From Bacteroidota bacterium (GTDB taxonomy: Bacteria > Spirochaetota > Spirochaetia > JABMQR01), in NCBI GenBank assembly GCA_013202335.1, contig JABMQR010000325.1, positions 1 to 40,759 on the forward strand: DNA of 40,759 bases, in the 5' to 3' direction. Positions 16,854 to 25,137 of the stretch are shown here, piece by piece. Position 1 is the first letter of the stretch, and each line of letters starts with the position of its first letter. Below the pieces are notes generated by a model. That model was given only the letters and a program-made list of their open reading frames with translations. It searched no databases and was not told where the DNA came from. The position numbers and the translations under genes were made by a program.

Positions 16854-17105
16854 TTAACGTTTTGCATAGGCTGCGGCGGCAGCGATAGCTGCGGCTATTT
16901 CAGCCCCATCATGTGCACCAACGGGTGCTGACCCGATAGCCTGTGCGGCTGGTGGGGTTGGCTTTAGTGGAACTTCTTTCTCAGGGAAATACTTAAGTAC
17001 CACTACGGATAGAAGTTTTGTAATAAAAATAAGAATAACCAGGAATGCAAATACTACTGCCATTCCGGTAATCATAAGGACTAATCCTTGCTGCATTACG
17101 GACAC
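16854..17105 (-). CDS. oadG: Oxaloacetate decarboxylase gamma subunit
   Basis: Small membrane anchor of the decarboxylase complex, about 83 residues from the GTG at 17105. One transmembrane helix (LVLMITGMAVVFAFLVILIF) carries the family-typical GM.VVF pattern, followed by a Pro/Ala-rich linker and a basic C-terminus (AAYAKR). I choose GTG 17105 because AAGGAG lies 6 nt upstream; an in-frame ATG at 17141 would add 12 charged residues but has no well-placed ribosome site. First gene of oadGAB. The C-terminal histidines that bind Zn2+ in enteric OadG are not obvious. Confidence 0.8.
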   Translation of the reverse strand: MSVMQQGLVLMITGMAVVFAFLVILIFITKLLSVVVLKYFPEKEVPLKPTPPAAQAIGSAPVGAHDGAEIAAAIAAAAAYAKR

Positions 17106-17188
17106 TTTTAGCTCCTTGCGATATAAATTGACAACATCCATTAATCAAAATTTCGACCTTTTAGAATAGTGTCAAATCTTCATGCAAT

Positions 17189-17217
17189 ACTATACTGATA
17201 ATGACTCATTGATTCAA
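17189..17217 (-). promoter_or_regulatory. Candidate promoter of oadGAB
   Basis: Minus strand: TTGAAT (17217-17212), 17 bp, TATAGT (17194-17189), giving a leader of roughly 75 nt to the GTG start of oadG. The region to feoB is otherwise AT-rich without a gene. Confidence 0.45.
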
Positions 17218-17313
17218 CCGTATGAACAAGAAGAATCGTTTCAAAGATCAGAATATCATACAATTAAAATAAAGTGTCAAAATTAACAATAAACAGACCA
17301 AGTTTTGAGCTTA

Positions 17314-17348
17314 TTGACTGATGACTGTTATATCATTATGTTGCAGTT
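17314..17348 (+). promoter_or_regulatory. Promoter of feoB-like gene, predicted leaderless
   Basis: TTGACT at 17314-17319, 17 bp, TATGTT at 17337-17342, six bases, then ATG 17349 with no Shine-Dalgarno. The geometry is the same as at the vapB-like gene. Confidence 0.6.
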
Positions 17349-18914
17349 ATGAAGAGAGAGCTGTCACAAAAAAATATTATAATTACCGGACTGGCAAATA
17401 CAGGAAAAACTACACTGTTTAACCGCCTGACCGGGGCATATGGTCTGGTTGCCAACTATCCCATGACAACCATTGACCCCCAGAATGATAAGTATACCTT
17501 TCAGGGTACTAAATATAATGTATCAGATCTTCCCGGTATGAACGGGCTTCTTGCAAATTCCGAAGAAGAGCTGATTTTCAGAAAAGAGGTATGCGGGACT
17601 GTGCCGGACATTCTGATTCAGTGCATAGATGCCGGTCGGTTAAAACAGTCCTTGTACCTGACATCAGAACTTCTCTACATGAACATTCCTCTTGTTATCT
17701 GTCTGACTTCCATAGATGAAACTACCAGATCCGGGAATAAGATTGATTCCGATCTTCTTTCAAGAATTCTCCAGGTTCCGGTGATAGAGGTTGGGGAAAC
17801 CGGGAAATGGGGTGTATATGATGTGAAGGAGGCAGTGGTTAAAGCTGCTGAATATAAAACTCATATAATTTATCCCGACCCTGTTGAACAGCAGCTGAAT
17901 GTACTGAGGTCTCTGATTCCGGATACAATTGGATGGGGTCGCCAGTGTGCAGTTCTCAGTATGATGGATGATCCATATATTTCTGACAGCATAACGAAAG
18001 GATCAGATTATTTGTTCTTTGGTCTGTCTGAAGAAATACGTAAAGATATAGATCAGAAAAAAAAGGCACTGCTGGAAAACGTCACAGGGAATCCATCTGT
18101 GATGATCATGAAAGAGCGTGGAAATTGGGTTGACGGTATCTATAATAGAGTGGTTAAAAGCAGTGAACGTGTACAGCGAACAAAAGATGGTGTTTTTGCA
18201 GGGAATGCAGCTTACTACAGCCGCCACCCGGTTTGGGGCTTCTTATTTCTTGCAGTATTTATTTTTGTCTCCTATCTCCTGGTTGTGGATGCTGCCGGAT
18301 GGTTTTCCGGGAAACTGGACCAACTTATCAGTACCCCTGTAGTTTCCCTGCTCGATCAAAGCATATCATCTGTTTTTTGGAAAAATCTTCTTATTGGGGA
18401 TTACGGAGTTCTGACATTAGGATTATTTAATGCCGTAATAACTGTCCTTCCGATATTGACCATTTTTTTCCTGCTTCTTGGGCTGCTTGAGGATATTGGG
18501 TATCTCCCCAACCTTTCGCTGCTTTTGCGCAGAGCTTTTAACAGACTTGGGCTGTCGGGTAAAGCGGTAATGCCGATAATACTTGGATTTGGCTGTAAAA
18601 CAATGGCTACTATGACAACACGAAGCCTTAAATCGCGAAAAGAGCGTTTGATTGCGATTTTCTTAATAGCTTTTGCTCTTCCCTGTTCTGCACAGCTGGG
18701 GTTGAATATGGCAATTCTTGGGAATGCCGGATTCTCCGCTTTCATTATTGCTGGTGTAATTCTTGTGTTAGTGGAAGTTATTACCGGTACGGTACTCAAT
18801 AGAATTATACCCAATGATACGAAACAGGTTTTTATTCAGGAACTTCCTCCTTTCAGGGTTCCTTCTCTTGCGGCTATTACAAAAAAACGGGTTATCGTGT
18901 TTGGTGGTTTTTGA
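17349..18914 (+). CDS. feoB: FeoB-like ferrous iron transporter, N-terminal part (frame interrupted)
   Basis: 521 residues in this frame: a GTPase domain (about 1-170), a helical spacer, and the start of the membrane part. G1 is GLANTGKT (14-21) and G3 is DLPG (60-63). G4 reads TSID (120-123) instead of NxxD, so base recognition may be altered. The first Gate motif is GFGCKTMATMTTRSLKSRKERL, then FALPCSAQL; the Gate cysteine is kept but the usual CNVPA and SCSAR wording is changed, marking a divergent FeoB branch. FeoB imports Fe2+ across the inner membrane. The frame stops at 18912-18914 in the middle of the transmembrane region. A -1 shift at 18881-18887 joins it to the next reading frame, giving about 656 residues, a normal FeoB length. 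No FeoA is adjacent. Confidence 0.85.
   Translation: MKRELSQKNIIITGLANTGKTTLFNRLTGAYGLVANYPMTTIDPQNDKYTFQGTKYNVSDLPGMNGLLANSEEELIFRKEVCGTVPDILIQCIDAGRLKQSLYLTSELLYMNIPLVICLTSIDETTRSGNKIDSDLLSRILQVPVIEVGETGKWGVYDVKEAVVKAAEYKTHIIYPDPVEQQLNVLRSLIPDTIGWGRQCAVLSMMDDPYISDSITKGSDYLFFGLSEEIRKDIDQKKKALLENVTGNPSVMIMKERGNWVDGIYNRVVKSSERVQRTKDGVFAGNAAYYSRHPVWGFLFLAVFIFVSYLLVVDAAGWFSGKLDQLISTPVVSLLDQSISSVFWKNLLIGDYGVLTLGLFNAVITVLPILTIFFLLLGLLEDIGYLPNLSLLLRRAFNRLGLSGKAVMPIILGFGCKTMATMTTRSLKSRKERLIAIFLIAFALPCSAQLGLNMAILGNAGFSAFIIAGVILVLVEVITGTVLNRIIPNDTKQVFIQELPPFRVPSLAAITKKRVIVFGGF
18881..18910 (+). other. -1 frameshift site within feoB-like gene
   Basis: The zero frame reads ACA AAA AAA CGG, so 18881-18887 is a perfect A AAA AAA slippery heptamer followed by C. 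Shifting -1 there yields T-G-Y-R-V-W-W-F-L-K-E-A, and WWFLKEA is what FeoB proteins have at this point before the next helix. A single missing A would produce the same protein. TTG 18911, taken as a start for the second frame, lies inside that conserved segment and has no good ribosome site. Confidence 0.7.
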
Positions 18915-19318
18915 AAGAGGCTATTCCTATTTTTGTCATAGCTGCTTTGGTTATTTTCTTTATTGATTTATCAGGGCTTCTCGACCTTACAAAGCAGGCT
19001 TTGAATCCTCTGGTTGTCAGGTGGCTTGGACTCCCTATTCAGATGGTGGATGCATTAATTTTAATGCTGGCCAGACAGGAAGCTGCCGCTGGTTTAATTT
19101 TACGTCTTTCTCAGGATGGGATGCTGAACTTTTCCCAGAGCATAACTGCAGTTGTTGTTACTACGATGTTTATTCCCTGTTTTGCGAATATCGTTGCTAT
19201 ATTCAAGGAAGCCGGGGTTAAAGCAGGGATTTTGATGCTTCTGGCAATAAATATATCTACGATACTTCTTGGCGGGGCACTGAACTGGGTTTTACTGTTT
19301 GTAGAAAGAGTGTTTTAA
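18911..19318 (+). CDS. feoB: FeoB-like transporter, C-terminal membrane part
   Basis: 135 residues counted from TTG 18911; joined by the frameshift it would begin at 18887. Hydrophobic, with at least three membrane helices. It contains the second Gate region of FeoB: LARQEAAAGLILRLSQDG corresponds to the conserved RE..vg.l stretch, then FIPCFANIVAIFKEAGVKAG matches YVPC.at.aa...E.G, with the Gate cysteine. It cannot be a stand-alone transporter because the GTPase and first Gate half are in the preceding frame. I read both frames as one gene, either recoded, mutated or carrying a sequence error. Confidence 0.8.
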   Translation: MKEAIPIFVIAALVIFFIDLSGLLDLTKQALNPLVVRWLGLPIQMVDALILMLARQEAAAGLILRLSQDGMLNFSQSITAVVVTTMFIPCFANIVAIFKEAGVKAGILMLLAINISTILLGGALNWVLLFVERVF

Positions 19319-19363
19319 TTCCATCAGTTTAAATTCTATACAATTATAAATGTAAAAAAACTA

Positions 19364-19398
19364 TTAAAAAAACATATAAAAAAATGTATAATTAGTAC
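19364..19398 (+). promoter_or_regulatory. AT-rich promoter of RHH antitoxin gene, predicted leaderless
   Basis: TATAAT at 19387-19392 is followed by exactly 6 nt and ATG 19399. Seventeen bases upstream is TTAAAA (19364-19369), a weak -35. No Shine-Dalgarno. Confidence 0.5.
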
Positions 19399-19695
19399 AT
19401 GAAAAATCATCAAATAAATTTGGATAACAACATAATATCTTTTATTGAAAAGGTAACAAAAGAACAACAGAAAACCCGTTCTACAGTTATTCGAGAAGCC
19501 TTGAGCTACTGGATTAAACATAAAACTATCGATGAATTTGAAACAAAATGGATTTGTGCTTTGCAGGAAGAGAAAAAGAATTACTCAGAGGACACTGAAG
19601 CATGGATGAATGCAGAACAGTGGGATGAATCATTAATCGTAGAGATGTCTGGTTTGTCGATCTTGGTGGAAAGTCGGGGGAAAGATCTGTTGTGA
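19399..19695 (+). CDS. Ribbon-helix-helix antitoxin with probably altered C-terminus
   Basis: 98 residues. The first about 77 form a MazE/RHH-type antitoxin: a short beta-strand (HQINLDNNI), two helices (ISFIEKVTKEQQKTRSTVIREALSYWI), and an acidic tail with EDTEAWMNAEQWDES that usually ends the antitoxin and binds a MazF-type toxin. Here the frame does not stop after WDES but runs on for about 20 residues (SLIVEM...) that overlap the toxin reading frame. This suggests that a small deletion removed the antitoxin stop and the toxin start. An intact DNA-binding part may still act on the promoter. Confidence 0.7.
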   Translation: MKNHQINLDNNIISFIEKVTKEQQKTRSTVIREALSYWIKHKTIDEFETKWICALQEEKKNYSEDTEAWMNAEQWDESLIVEMSGLSILVESRGKDLL

Positions 19696-19865
19696 TTATT
19701 ACCCGTCGAAATGTTATCGAATATCTAAATAAGGTATCAGTAGTTGAAGTCACCATAAAAGGAAAGGAGTATCCTCCCGAAGTTTAAATTGGCCAAAAAG
19801 CCAATCTTCCTGATTCTTCTTTTGGCATTGGGGTTAGAAGAAGCAGCAATCGATATGTGAACTAA
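19629..19865 (+). pseudogene. MazF/PemK-like toxin remnant
   Basis: In the frame one base behind the antitoxin, 19629-19784 reads as a MazF/PemK N-terminus: NRRDVWFVDLGGKSGERS, then VVIITRRNVIEYLNKVSVVE, and YPPEV, where PPEV corresponds to the conserved P.EV of the family. A TAA at 19785-19787 ends it early. Behind the stop the same frame continues IGQKANLPDSSF, again like MazF, before losing similarity and stopping at 19863-19865. There is no ATG/GTG/TTG start in frame; ATT 19632 is the only near-start. Lost start, internal stop and degenerate end together indicate a dead toxin of a MazEF-like pair. Confidence 0.7.
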
Positions 19866-19993
19866 TGACGCGGGAGGAAGTGCAATCCACATCCACATCC
19901 ACTTTTGAAATTATCTCACCTGTGTCAGATTTTCATAAAACCGGGAAACACTTTTCAGTTACCTCTCTGTATAATCCCACACGCTTCTGAACA
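19866..19993. other. Intergenic stretch, no gene
   Basis: No coding signal. It contains a short tandem run of CCACAT units around 19886-19902. No clear terminator for the permease gene ending at 19994 was found. Confidence 0.4.
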
Positions 19994-20860
19994 CTACCCT
20001 TTCACAGCACCCAGAGTCAGTCCCTTCACCAGGGACTTCTGCGTTATCCAGCCCAAAATAACAGCCGGCAGGATTGCAATCGTTGATGATGCAGAAAGTT
20101 GTGCAACAAACATCCCCTGCTGCTCTCTGAACCGCGCCATATATACCGGTAGCGTTGCAGTGGAATTCCCGGTAAGGTTGAATCCTAGAAAAAATTCATT
20201 CCATACAAAAACAGCAACCAGCAGACCAGCGGAAACAATTCCTGTTCGTATTAAGGGCAGGGCAATCGACACCAGCTGTCGGAATCGGGAGCACCCGTCG
20301 ATTTGAGAGGCTTCAATGATAGATAGCGGAACATCTGAGAAAAATGAGTGCAGCATCCAGACAACGATTGGTACATGAAAACCTACATAGGCAAGAAGCA
20401 GCCCGACTGGCGTCTGGATCAGGTTGAATCGCTGAAACCAAGTGTAGAGCGGGATGATAACTGCAACCGGCGGCAACAGAATTGTCGTGATAAACCAGAC
20501 ATAGATTTTCCCGTTGGTGGTTTTTTTCTTGAACTTTCCGAAAGCAAGGGCAAATGAAGCAGGTATAGCCAGGAGCAGGCAAAGGAGAGTAGTAAAGAAA
20601 ACCTGGAAAATTGAATTCTTCAAGTACCCAAACATATTCTTATCGCTCAGCACATTTTTAAGACTCTCCAAGGTTGGCTTAAAGAACAGCTTGGGACTTA
20701 CAGCCTGGTACTCCGTCTTAAAAGCGGTTAGGAACATATACAGGATGGGTGAAAAGTAGAGTATTGCTATCGTGAAAATAATTATAGTTAGAATTAGCGT
20801 GCGAATCATTCTCTTTATTTGGTACGTTTTCTGTTTTTTTTGTAAATTGTTACCGTGCAT
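19994..20860 (-). CDS. Sugar ABC transporter permease (MalG type)
   Basis: 288 residues, inner-membrane permease of the carbohydrate uptake CUT1 family. About six transmembrane helices. The EAA loop that contacts the ATPase is EASQIDGCSRFRQLVSIALPLIRTG, matching EAA---G---------I-LP. The C-terminal VLGWITQKSLVKGLTLGAVKG is the typical end of MalG/LacG proteins. It is the last gene of the binding protein-MalF-MalG operon, 17 bp after its partner. No ATPase gene is present in the operon, so a shared MsmK/UgpC-type ATPase elsewhere is expected (known for CUT1 systems). Confidence 0.92.
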   Translation of the reverse strand: MHGNNLQKKQKTYQIKRMIRTLILTIIIFTIAILYFSPILYMFLTAFKTEYQAVSPKLFFKPTLESLKNVLSDKNMFGYLKNSIFQVFFTTLLCLLLAIPASFALAFGKFKKKTTNGKIYVWFITTILLPPVAVIIPLYTWFQRFNLIQTPVGLLLAYVGFHVPIVVWMLHSFFSDVPLSIIEASQIDGCSRFRQLVSIALPLIRTGIVSAGLLVAVFVWNEFFLGFNLTGNSTATLPVYMARFREQQGMFVAQLSASSTIAILPAVILGWITQKSLVKGLTLGAVKG

Positions 20861-20877
20861 ATCATCACCTCCTGTCG

Positions 20878-21762
20878 TTAGTATCGGTCTTTCTGTTTTT
20901 GAATACGCCGGTAAAGTACATTAACGCCGACCAGCGTAATAAATACAGTCATGGCTGCCAGAGCACCAGCACGACCGACATTTGATCCATTGAAGATTTC
21001 CATGTATACCGCATACGGCAGGTTGTAGGAACGGGTGCCGGGGCCTCCGGCTGTGGTTACAAGGATTAAACCGATCTCTTTGACAATAAAAATAAGTCCA
21101 AGCATGATAGCAACCATCACATGTTGGAAGATCATGGGAAGTTTAATCCTGAATGTAGCAGCAAACCAGTTGGCTCCATCAATCTTCATGCTGTCGATTA
21201 CATCTGCGGATATACCCTGCAGGCCGGCGAGTATGACCAGTACAAAGAACGGAATCCATTGCCATGAGAAGAGAAAGATAATCACCGCCATGGGGTGGTA
21301 GCTCAGAAGATCTACCGGAGCAAACCCGAGAGATTTTGCAATTACTCCGTACCAACCGAAGGTTGTATTGAAAATAGTTGTTTTCCATATAACCCCGCTG
21401 GCTGTTGACATGACAAAAAACGGTCCCATAATAAGAACTCTGGCAATATTGATACCGGGGATTTTGTGATCGAGCAGAATAGAGAACAGAAAACCCACAA
21501 CAGCACAGATGAGTAGGGTTGATACCGTCATGACGATTGTTTGCCAGAGAATAGAATAGAACTCCGGCACCTGAGGAAAGTCAGGTATTCGTAAAAAGTG
21601 AAGGTAATTGCTGAATCCGGTGAACTTGATAGGGAGATCGGGTCGGGAGAGATTCCATCTCAGTGTTGAATAGATAAGTGTCAGTACGAATGGAACTTGA
21701 GTCATAACGGCAACTATAAACATTGCCGGCAACAAAAAAAGCCAGTCACTTTCCTTCTTCAT
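20878..21762 (-). CDS. Sugar ABC transporter permease (MalF type)
   Basis: 294 residues, CUT1 permease partner of the MalG-type protein. About six helices. The EAA-like loop is DSMKIDGANWFAATFRIKLPMI, and the gene encodes TTAGGPGTRSYNLPYAVY, a common MalF stretch, near the end. It follows the binding-protein gene after a 351-bp gap that holds a strong hairpin, an arrangement that lets the binding protein be made in excess. The substrate is inferred from the neighbouring polyol genes. Confidence 0.92.
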   Translation of the reverse strand: MKKESDWLFLLPAMFIVAVMTQVPFVLTLIYSTLRWNLSRPDLPIKFTGFSNYLHFLRIPDFPQVPEFYSILWQTIVMTVSTLLICAVVGFLFSILLDHKIPGINIARVLIMGPFFVMSTASGVIWKTTIFNTTFGWYGVIAKSLGFAPVDLLSYHPMAVIIFLFSWQWIPFFVLVILAGLQGISADVIDSMKIDGANWFAATFRIKLPMIFQHVMVAIMLGLIFIVKEIGLILVTTAGGPGTRSYNLPYAVYMEIFNGSNVGRAGALAAMTVFITLVGVNVLYRRIQKQKDRY

Positions 21763-22020
21763 AGCATATCCTCGATCTTGTTTGGAATCGATATATCTGT
21801 ATTATATAGCATGATTTACAGTATTCCAAATAAGTTTTCAATAAAAACAGTCTAATTTGTAAATTATACAGAAACAGCATCACGATGCGTGTTTACCGCA
21901 CAGCAATCTCATATTCTGCGAAAATGATGTAAAATCGAAGATTCACTTGATTATGATGGGCTGCTGTAAGAAGAAGGGGGGGGAAGATCCCCTCCTGTTG
22001 TGTAAATACAGACGGTCTGC

Positions 22021-22047
22021 TGCACACCGGCATCTTGCCGGTGTGCA
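22021..22047 (-). repeat. Strong hairpin between binding-protein and permease genes
   Basis: Positions 22021-22032 pair perfectly with 22036-22047 (12 bp, 3-nt loop), inside the 351-bp gap 21763-22113 of the minus-strand operon. No T run follows in either direction, so it looks like an mRNA-stabilising or partial-attenuation hairpin protecting the binding-protein message. A smaller GC hairpin lies near 21980-21992. The rest of the gap shows no gene. Confidence 0.65.
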
Positions 22048-22113
22048 TTATAATGCAAACCGCCTGAATGAATTGAATGAAGCATAGAAGCATAGGGCAC
22101 AGGATTTTGCTAA

Positions 22114-23493
22114 TTAGTCCTGGTACCCTCCGTCTTTTGCAACCTGGTTGAAAAGGTCGTTGGTTTTCTTGATAGCTTCATCAAGGGTGATTTTGTCGAC
22201 AACATAGTCAGCAAGATACTGAGTCATTTTTGTACCGGCGTCAGCAAACTCAGGAATTGCAATGTACTGCAGACCGACGTAGGGAACAGGCTGCAGGGTC
22301 GGTTTGGTAAAATCAGTGGATTCAAGAGTTTTCAGTGTCATTTCAGCATACGGAGCATTCTTGTATGCATCCAGTTCATACGTAGATGAACGTGAAGCAG
22401 GAGGTGTGCTTGCACCGGTAGGGTCAAGTTCTACAGACTTCTTGATATAGTCTTTGGAAGTTGCCCACAGCATGAAGTCAAAAGCTGCTTGCTTTTTGGC
22501 ATCCGTACTGTTCGGGTTGAGACCGAAAGCCCAGTTCCACAGCCATGCAGTATTGGTTTGCATCTTCTGGTGTGGAGGTAAAGCGTAACCGACTTTTCCC
22601 TGCACTGCTGAACCGTCTGACTCGAGTGGTGGTGCAATAGAAGTTGCATCGTAGTAGATACCGCAGTTCCCTGACTGCATCAGAGCGATACATTCATTGT
22701 AAGTGTAGGAAAGAATGTCATTCTGACCAGCTTCGCGCAGGATTTTTTTGTACATTTTCCATGCAGCCCGCTGTTCTGGTGTATCAACGGTAGCGATCCA
22801 GTCCATATCATAGAATCGTCCGCCAAAAGCGTTAACGATAGTTACAAATGGAGCACCGCTCATGCCCCATCCGGGTGCACCGCGCATGGTCATACCGACG
22901 ATGCCGTTAGCCGGATCATGAATACCTTTTGCCAGTTCATAAATTTCTTCCCATGTGGGGTTTGCCGGCATAGTCAGGCCATTTTTCTCAAAGAGTTCTT
23001 TGTTGTACATGATGAATGAGCTTTCACCGTAGAACGGAAGGGCATAAGAATCACCATCCAGTGAGAGTGATCCAACCATACCCTGAATTAGGTCATCCCG
23101 ATCGTACCATGCTGCATCAGATGCTGTCATATCATCGAAATAAGGTTCGAGATTTTCGATCCAGCCGAACTTTGCCCAGTTAGCTGCTTCATAGGGGCCA
23201 AATACGAAAATATCGTATGTTGTACCGTCGGTAGAAGCTTCAGTGGTCAGTTTTTGGCGAAGGTCATTTTCGGGTAATACTGCGATGTTTACTTCTACAT
23301 TATCAACCTGATACTCGTCCCGTGCAATTTTCTCGAGAGCCTGGGAGATAGGATTATTCGGGAGAGCAATGTTAACGACAACCTTTCCTCCGTCGGCTGC
23401 TCCGTCGGCTGCTCCCTGTGCGAACAGGTGGGTTCCTGTAACCAGCATGGCAAGTGCGAGTGCCAGCACCAGAATTTTGAAAAATTTCTTCAT
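22114..23493 (-). CDS. Extracellular solute-binding protein, sugar/polyol ABC transporter
   Basis: About 459 residues, family 1 solute-binding protein. The frame is open further upstream, but the real start is ATG 23493: it has AAGGAGG just upstream and begins a signal peptide (MKKFFKILVLALALAM, cleaved near LFAQ). Mature-protein features are typical of family 1: VNIALPNNPISQALEKIA, FGPYEAANWAKFGWIENLEPYF and ALPFYGESSFIMYNKELFEKNG. There is no lipobox cysteine, so it is periplasmic rather than lipid-anchored unless anchored otherwise. First gene of the operon with the two permeases. A LacI operator pair lies at its promoter and a third operator (23530-23541) in its leader, so it should be induced by the polyol substrate. 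Confidence 0.92.
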   Translation of the reverse strand: MKKFFKILVLALALAMLVTGTHLFAQGAADGAADGGKVVVNIALPNNPISQALEKIARDEYQVDNVEVNIAVLPENDLRQKLTTEASTDGTTYDIFVFGPYEAANWAKFGWIENLEPYFDDMTASDAAWYDRDDLIQGMVGSLSLDGDSYALPFYGESSFIMYNKELFEKNGLTMPANPTWEEIYELAKGIHDPANGIVGMTMRGAPGWGMSGAPFVTIVNAFGGRFYDMDWIATVDTPEQRAAWKMYKKILREAGQNDILSYTYNECIALMQSGNCGIYYDATSIAPPLESDGSAVQGKVGYALPPHQKMQTNTAWLWNWAFGLNPNSTDAKKQAAFDFMLWATSKDYIKKSVELDPTGASTPPASRSSTYELDAYKNAPYAEMTLKTLESTDFTKPTLQPVPYVGLQYIAIPEFADAGTKMTQYLADYVVDKITLDEAIKKTNDLFNQVAKDGGYQD

Positions 23494-23529
23494 ACGATCC
23501 TCCTTGGAAATTAATAAAATTAAAGACTC

Positions 23530-23744
23530 GTAAGCGTTTACCTGCTTTGGGAATCTTTGTTGCATGTGTTTGTACCCGGAATTTTCACGTCACATTTCCA
23601 GGCTGTAAAGTCTGCTGTTGCAGAAACTCTCCTGATTTTTCGGCAGGATGAACTCTGACAGCAGGTTCGAAATTGTGTGTATGTTAATCAATTACGTAAT
23701 CGATTAACTAGAATAATGCTAGCATAAATTTTTTCATACGTCAA
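23530..23744 (-). promoter_or_regulatory. Promoter and LacI operators of the binding-protein operon
   Basis: Minus strand: TTGACG (23744-23739), 17 bp, TAGCAT (23721-23716). Seven bases further is a 26-bp near-perfect palindrome at 23683-23708 (one mismatched pair) made of two overlapping 12-mers, TTAATCAATTAC and GTAATCGATTAA. A third site, GTAAGCGTTTAC, is at 23530-23541, 36 bp before ATG. The position over the start site predicts repression. Confidence 0.7.
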
Positions 23745-23923
23745 TAAAATTATCTGTAAATATTTTTCTGCTTTTTCTGTCCGGTTTTTCACAGGGTTTC
23801 CGATGCTGCACGTATGCACGTATGGGTGTCCAGCAGTGTTTGCAACCCCTGCATGCATGCGGGTATACAGCAGAATCGTATCCAGAAAAGAATTCTGGTA
23901 AAAAGGTATCAGCTATCTTTTTA
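23745..23923. other. Intergenic stretch, no gene
   Basis: Between the binding-protein promoter and the dehydrogenase gene. It holds a tandem GCACGTAT repeat near 23813-23828 and a 6-bp hairpin at 23882-23898 (CCAGAA/TTCTGG) past the dehydrogenase stop. No U run, so the terminator assignment is uncertain. Confidence 0.35.
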
Positions 23924-24958
23924 CTAAAATGCTATCTGCACCTTGATGAACTCAGCTTTCGGGTTTGAAGCCGCCTCATACGCCTCTATGCTTTTGTTGA
24001 AAGGATAAACTTTTGAAATCAGGGGTTTGATATTTATCGATCCAGATGCAATGAGATTAAGAGCACGGTTGTAAATATGGGCATAACGAAAAATGGATAC
24101 CAGACGAAGTTCTTTTGCCTGAATACCGGTAATACTGATTTCTGCTTTTCCCGATGCAGGTATACCGATTAGTACAATACACCCGCCCGGGGCCGCATAA
24201 TTATGAATTGAGTTGAATACCACTTCGCTGCCGGTTGTCTCAAATACAATATCCGCACCCCATCCATTAGTCTCGTTGTCTATGATTGAGCCCAGGTCCT
24301 CGTTATTCAGATCTACAGGAATAATGTTCTCATAGGAATCAGTAATTTTGAGTTTGCTGCTTTTCATATCGCTGATAACAACTTTGCTGCACCCGCTTGC
24401 CAATGCTGCCAGGGCAGTAACAATACCGATAGTTCCACAGCCGAGGACAAGGGCAGTGTCCCCGGGTTTGATCTGCGCTTTTGTAGCGGCATGCAGTCCG
24501 ATAGCCAGCGGCTCCACCATTGCTCCTTCTTCCATCGATACGTTTTCCGGCAGTTTGTAGGCAAACTGAGCCGGATGCACTACACTTTCACAAAGACAAC
24601 CGTGAATGGGCGGTGTTGCCCAGAATGTCAGATCCGGATCAAGGTTATAGATGCCCAGATGTGTTTCCTGACTGTTCGGGGTGGGAATTCCCGGTTCCAT
24701 GCAGACGCGGTCGCCCACGTTCAGGTGCGTGACGTTCTTCCCCGCTTCAGTTACGATACCTGAAGCTTCATGACCGAGTACCATCGGTTCCCGAACCACA
24801 TACTCACCAATTGCACCATGGAGGTAATAATGGATATCGCTGCCGCAAATACCGACATTTTTTATTGCGATCCGAACATCGTTATCTCCAAGCTCCTGAT
24901 ATAAATCCAAATCTTCGACAGCGAGTTCTTTCGTCTTTTTTAGGAACAAGGCTTTCAT
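23924..24958 (-). CDS. Zinc-dependent polyol dehydrogenase (xylitol/sorbitol dehydrogenase-like)
   Basis: 344 residues, medium-chain dehydrogenase that oxidises a sugar alcohol to a ketose with NAD+. Catalytic zinc ligands C38 ([10 protein letters not shown]) and H63/E64 (LGHEASG). The stretch [12 protein letters not shown] is characteristic of xylitol/sorbitol dehydrogenases. The Rossmann fingerprint is [10 protein letters not shown]. The four-cysteine structural zinc site is absent (the region reads [20 protein letters not shown]), which is normal for many members of this branch. It is divergently transcribed from the LacI gene, with its own promoter and a double operator at 25083-25104. 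The exact polyol is not determined by sequence. Confidence 0.88.
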   Translation of the reverse strand: MKALFLKKTKELAVEDLDLYQELGDNDVRIAIKNVGICGSDIHYYLHGAIGEYVVREPMVLGHEASGIVTEAGKNVTHLNVGDRVCMEPGIPTPNSQETHLGIYNLDPDLTFWATPPIHGCLCESVVHPAQFAYKLPENVSMEEGAMVEPLAIGLHAATKAQIKPGDTALVLGCGTIGIVTALAALASGCSKVVISDMKSSKLKITDSYENIIPVDLNNEDLGSIIDNETNGWGADIVFETTGSEVVFNSIHNYAAPGGCIVLIGIPASGKAEISITGIQAKELRLVSIFRYAHIYNRALNLIASGSINIKPLISKVYPFNKSIEAYEAASNPKAEFIKVQIAF

Positions 24959-25082
24959 CTACTCCACCAGAATGACTGCAGCCTGCTAACTGCAGTAACG
25001 TACCAACAATCAAAAAGGCAGTCAGGTACAGCGGCAGGCGTCTATCTTGATATTGCTTCAGGAATATCCTGAAACTGAAAAA

Positions 25083-25137
25083 AATCGATTGCGTAAACGA
25101 TTAAACCCATGATAGTATTGTTGTGTTGATTTGTCAA
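25083..25137 (-). promoter_or_regulatory. Promoter and double LacI operator of the dehydrogenase gene
   Basis: Minus strand: TTGACA (25137-25132), exactly 17 bp, TATCAT (25114-25109). Directly downstream on the plus strand are AAATCGATT (25082-25090) and GTAAACGATTAA (25093-25104), the same two-site arrangement as at 23683-23708. Confidence 0.7.

Noticed and set aside
18401..18814. 137-codon minus-strand frame inside the feoB-like gene
   Set aside because: Antisense to conserved FeoB coding sequence, with no start signal or motif.
21893..22093. 66-codon minus-strand frame after the binding-protein gene
   Set aside because: It is a translation across the 22021-22047 hairpin and has low-complexity composition; no ribosome site.
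23810..23870. CRISPR-like repeats (GCACGTAT pair, GCATGCATGC)
   Set aside because: Only two 8-bp copies in direct contact, with no spacers; simple local duplication.
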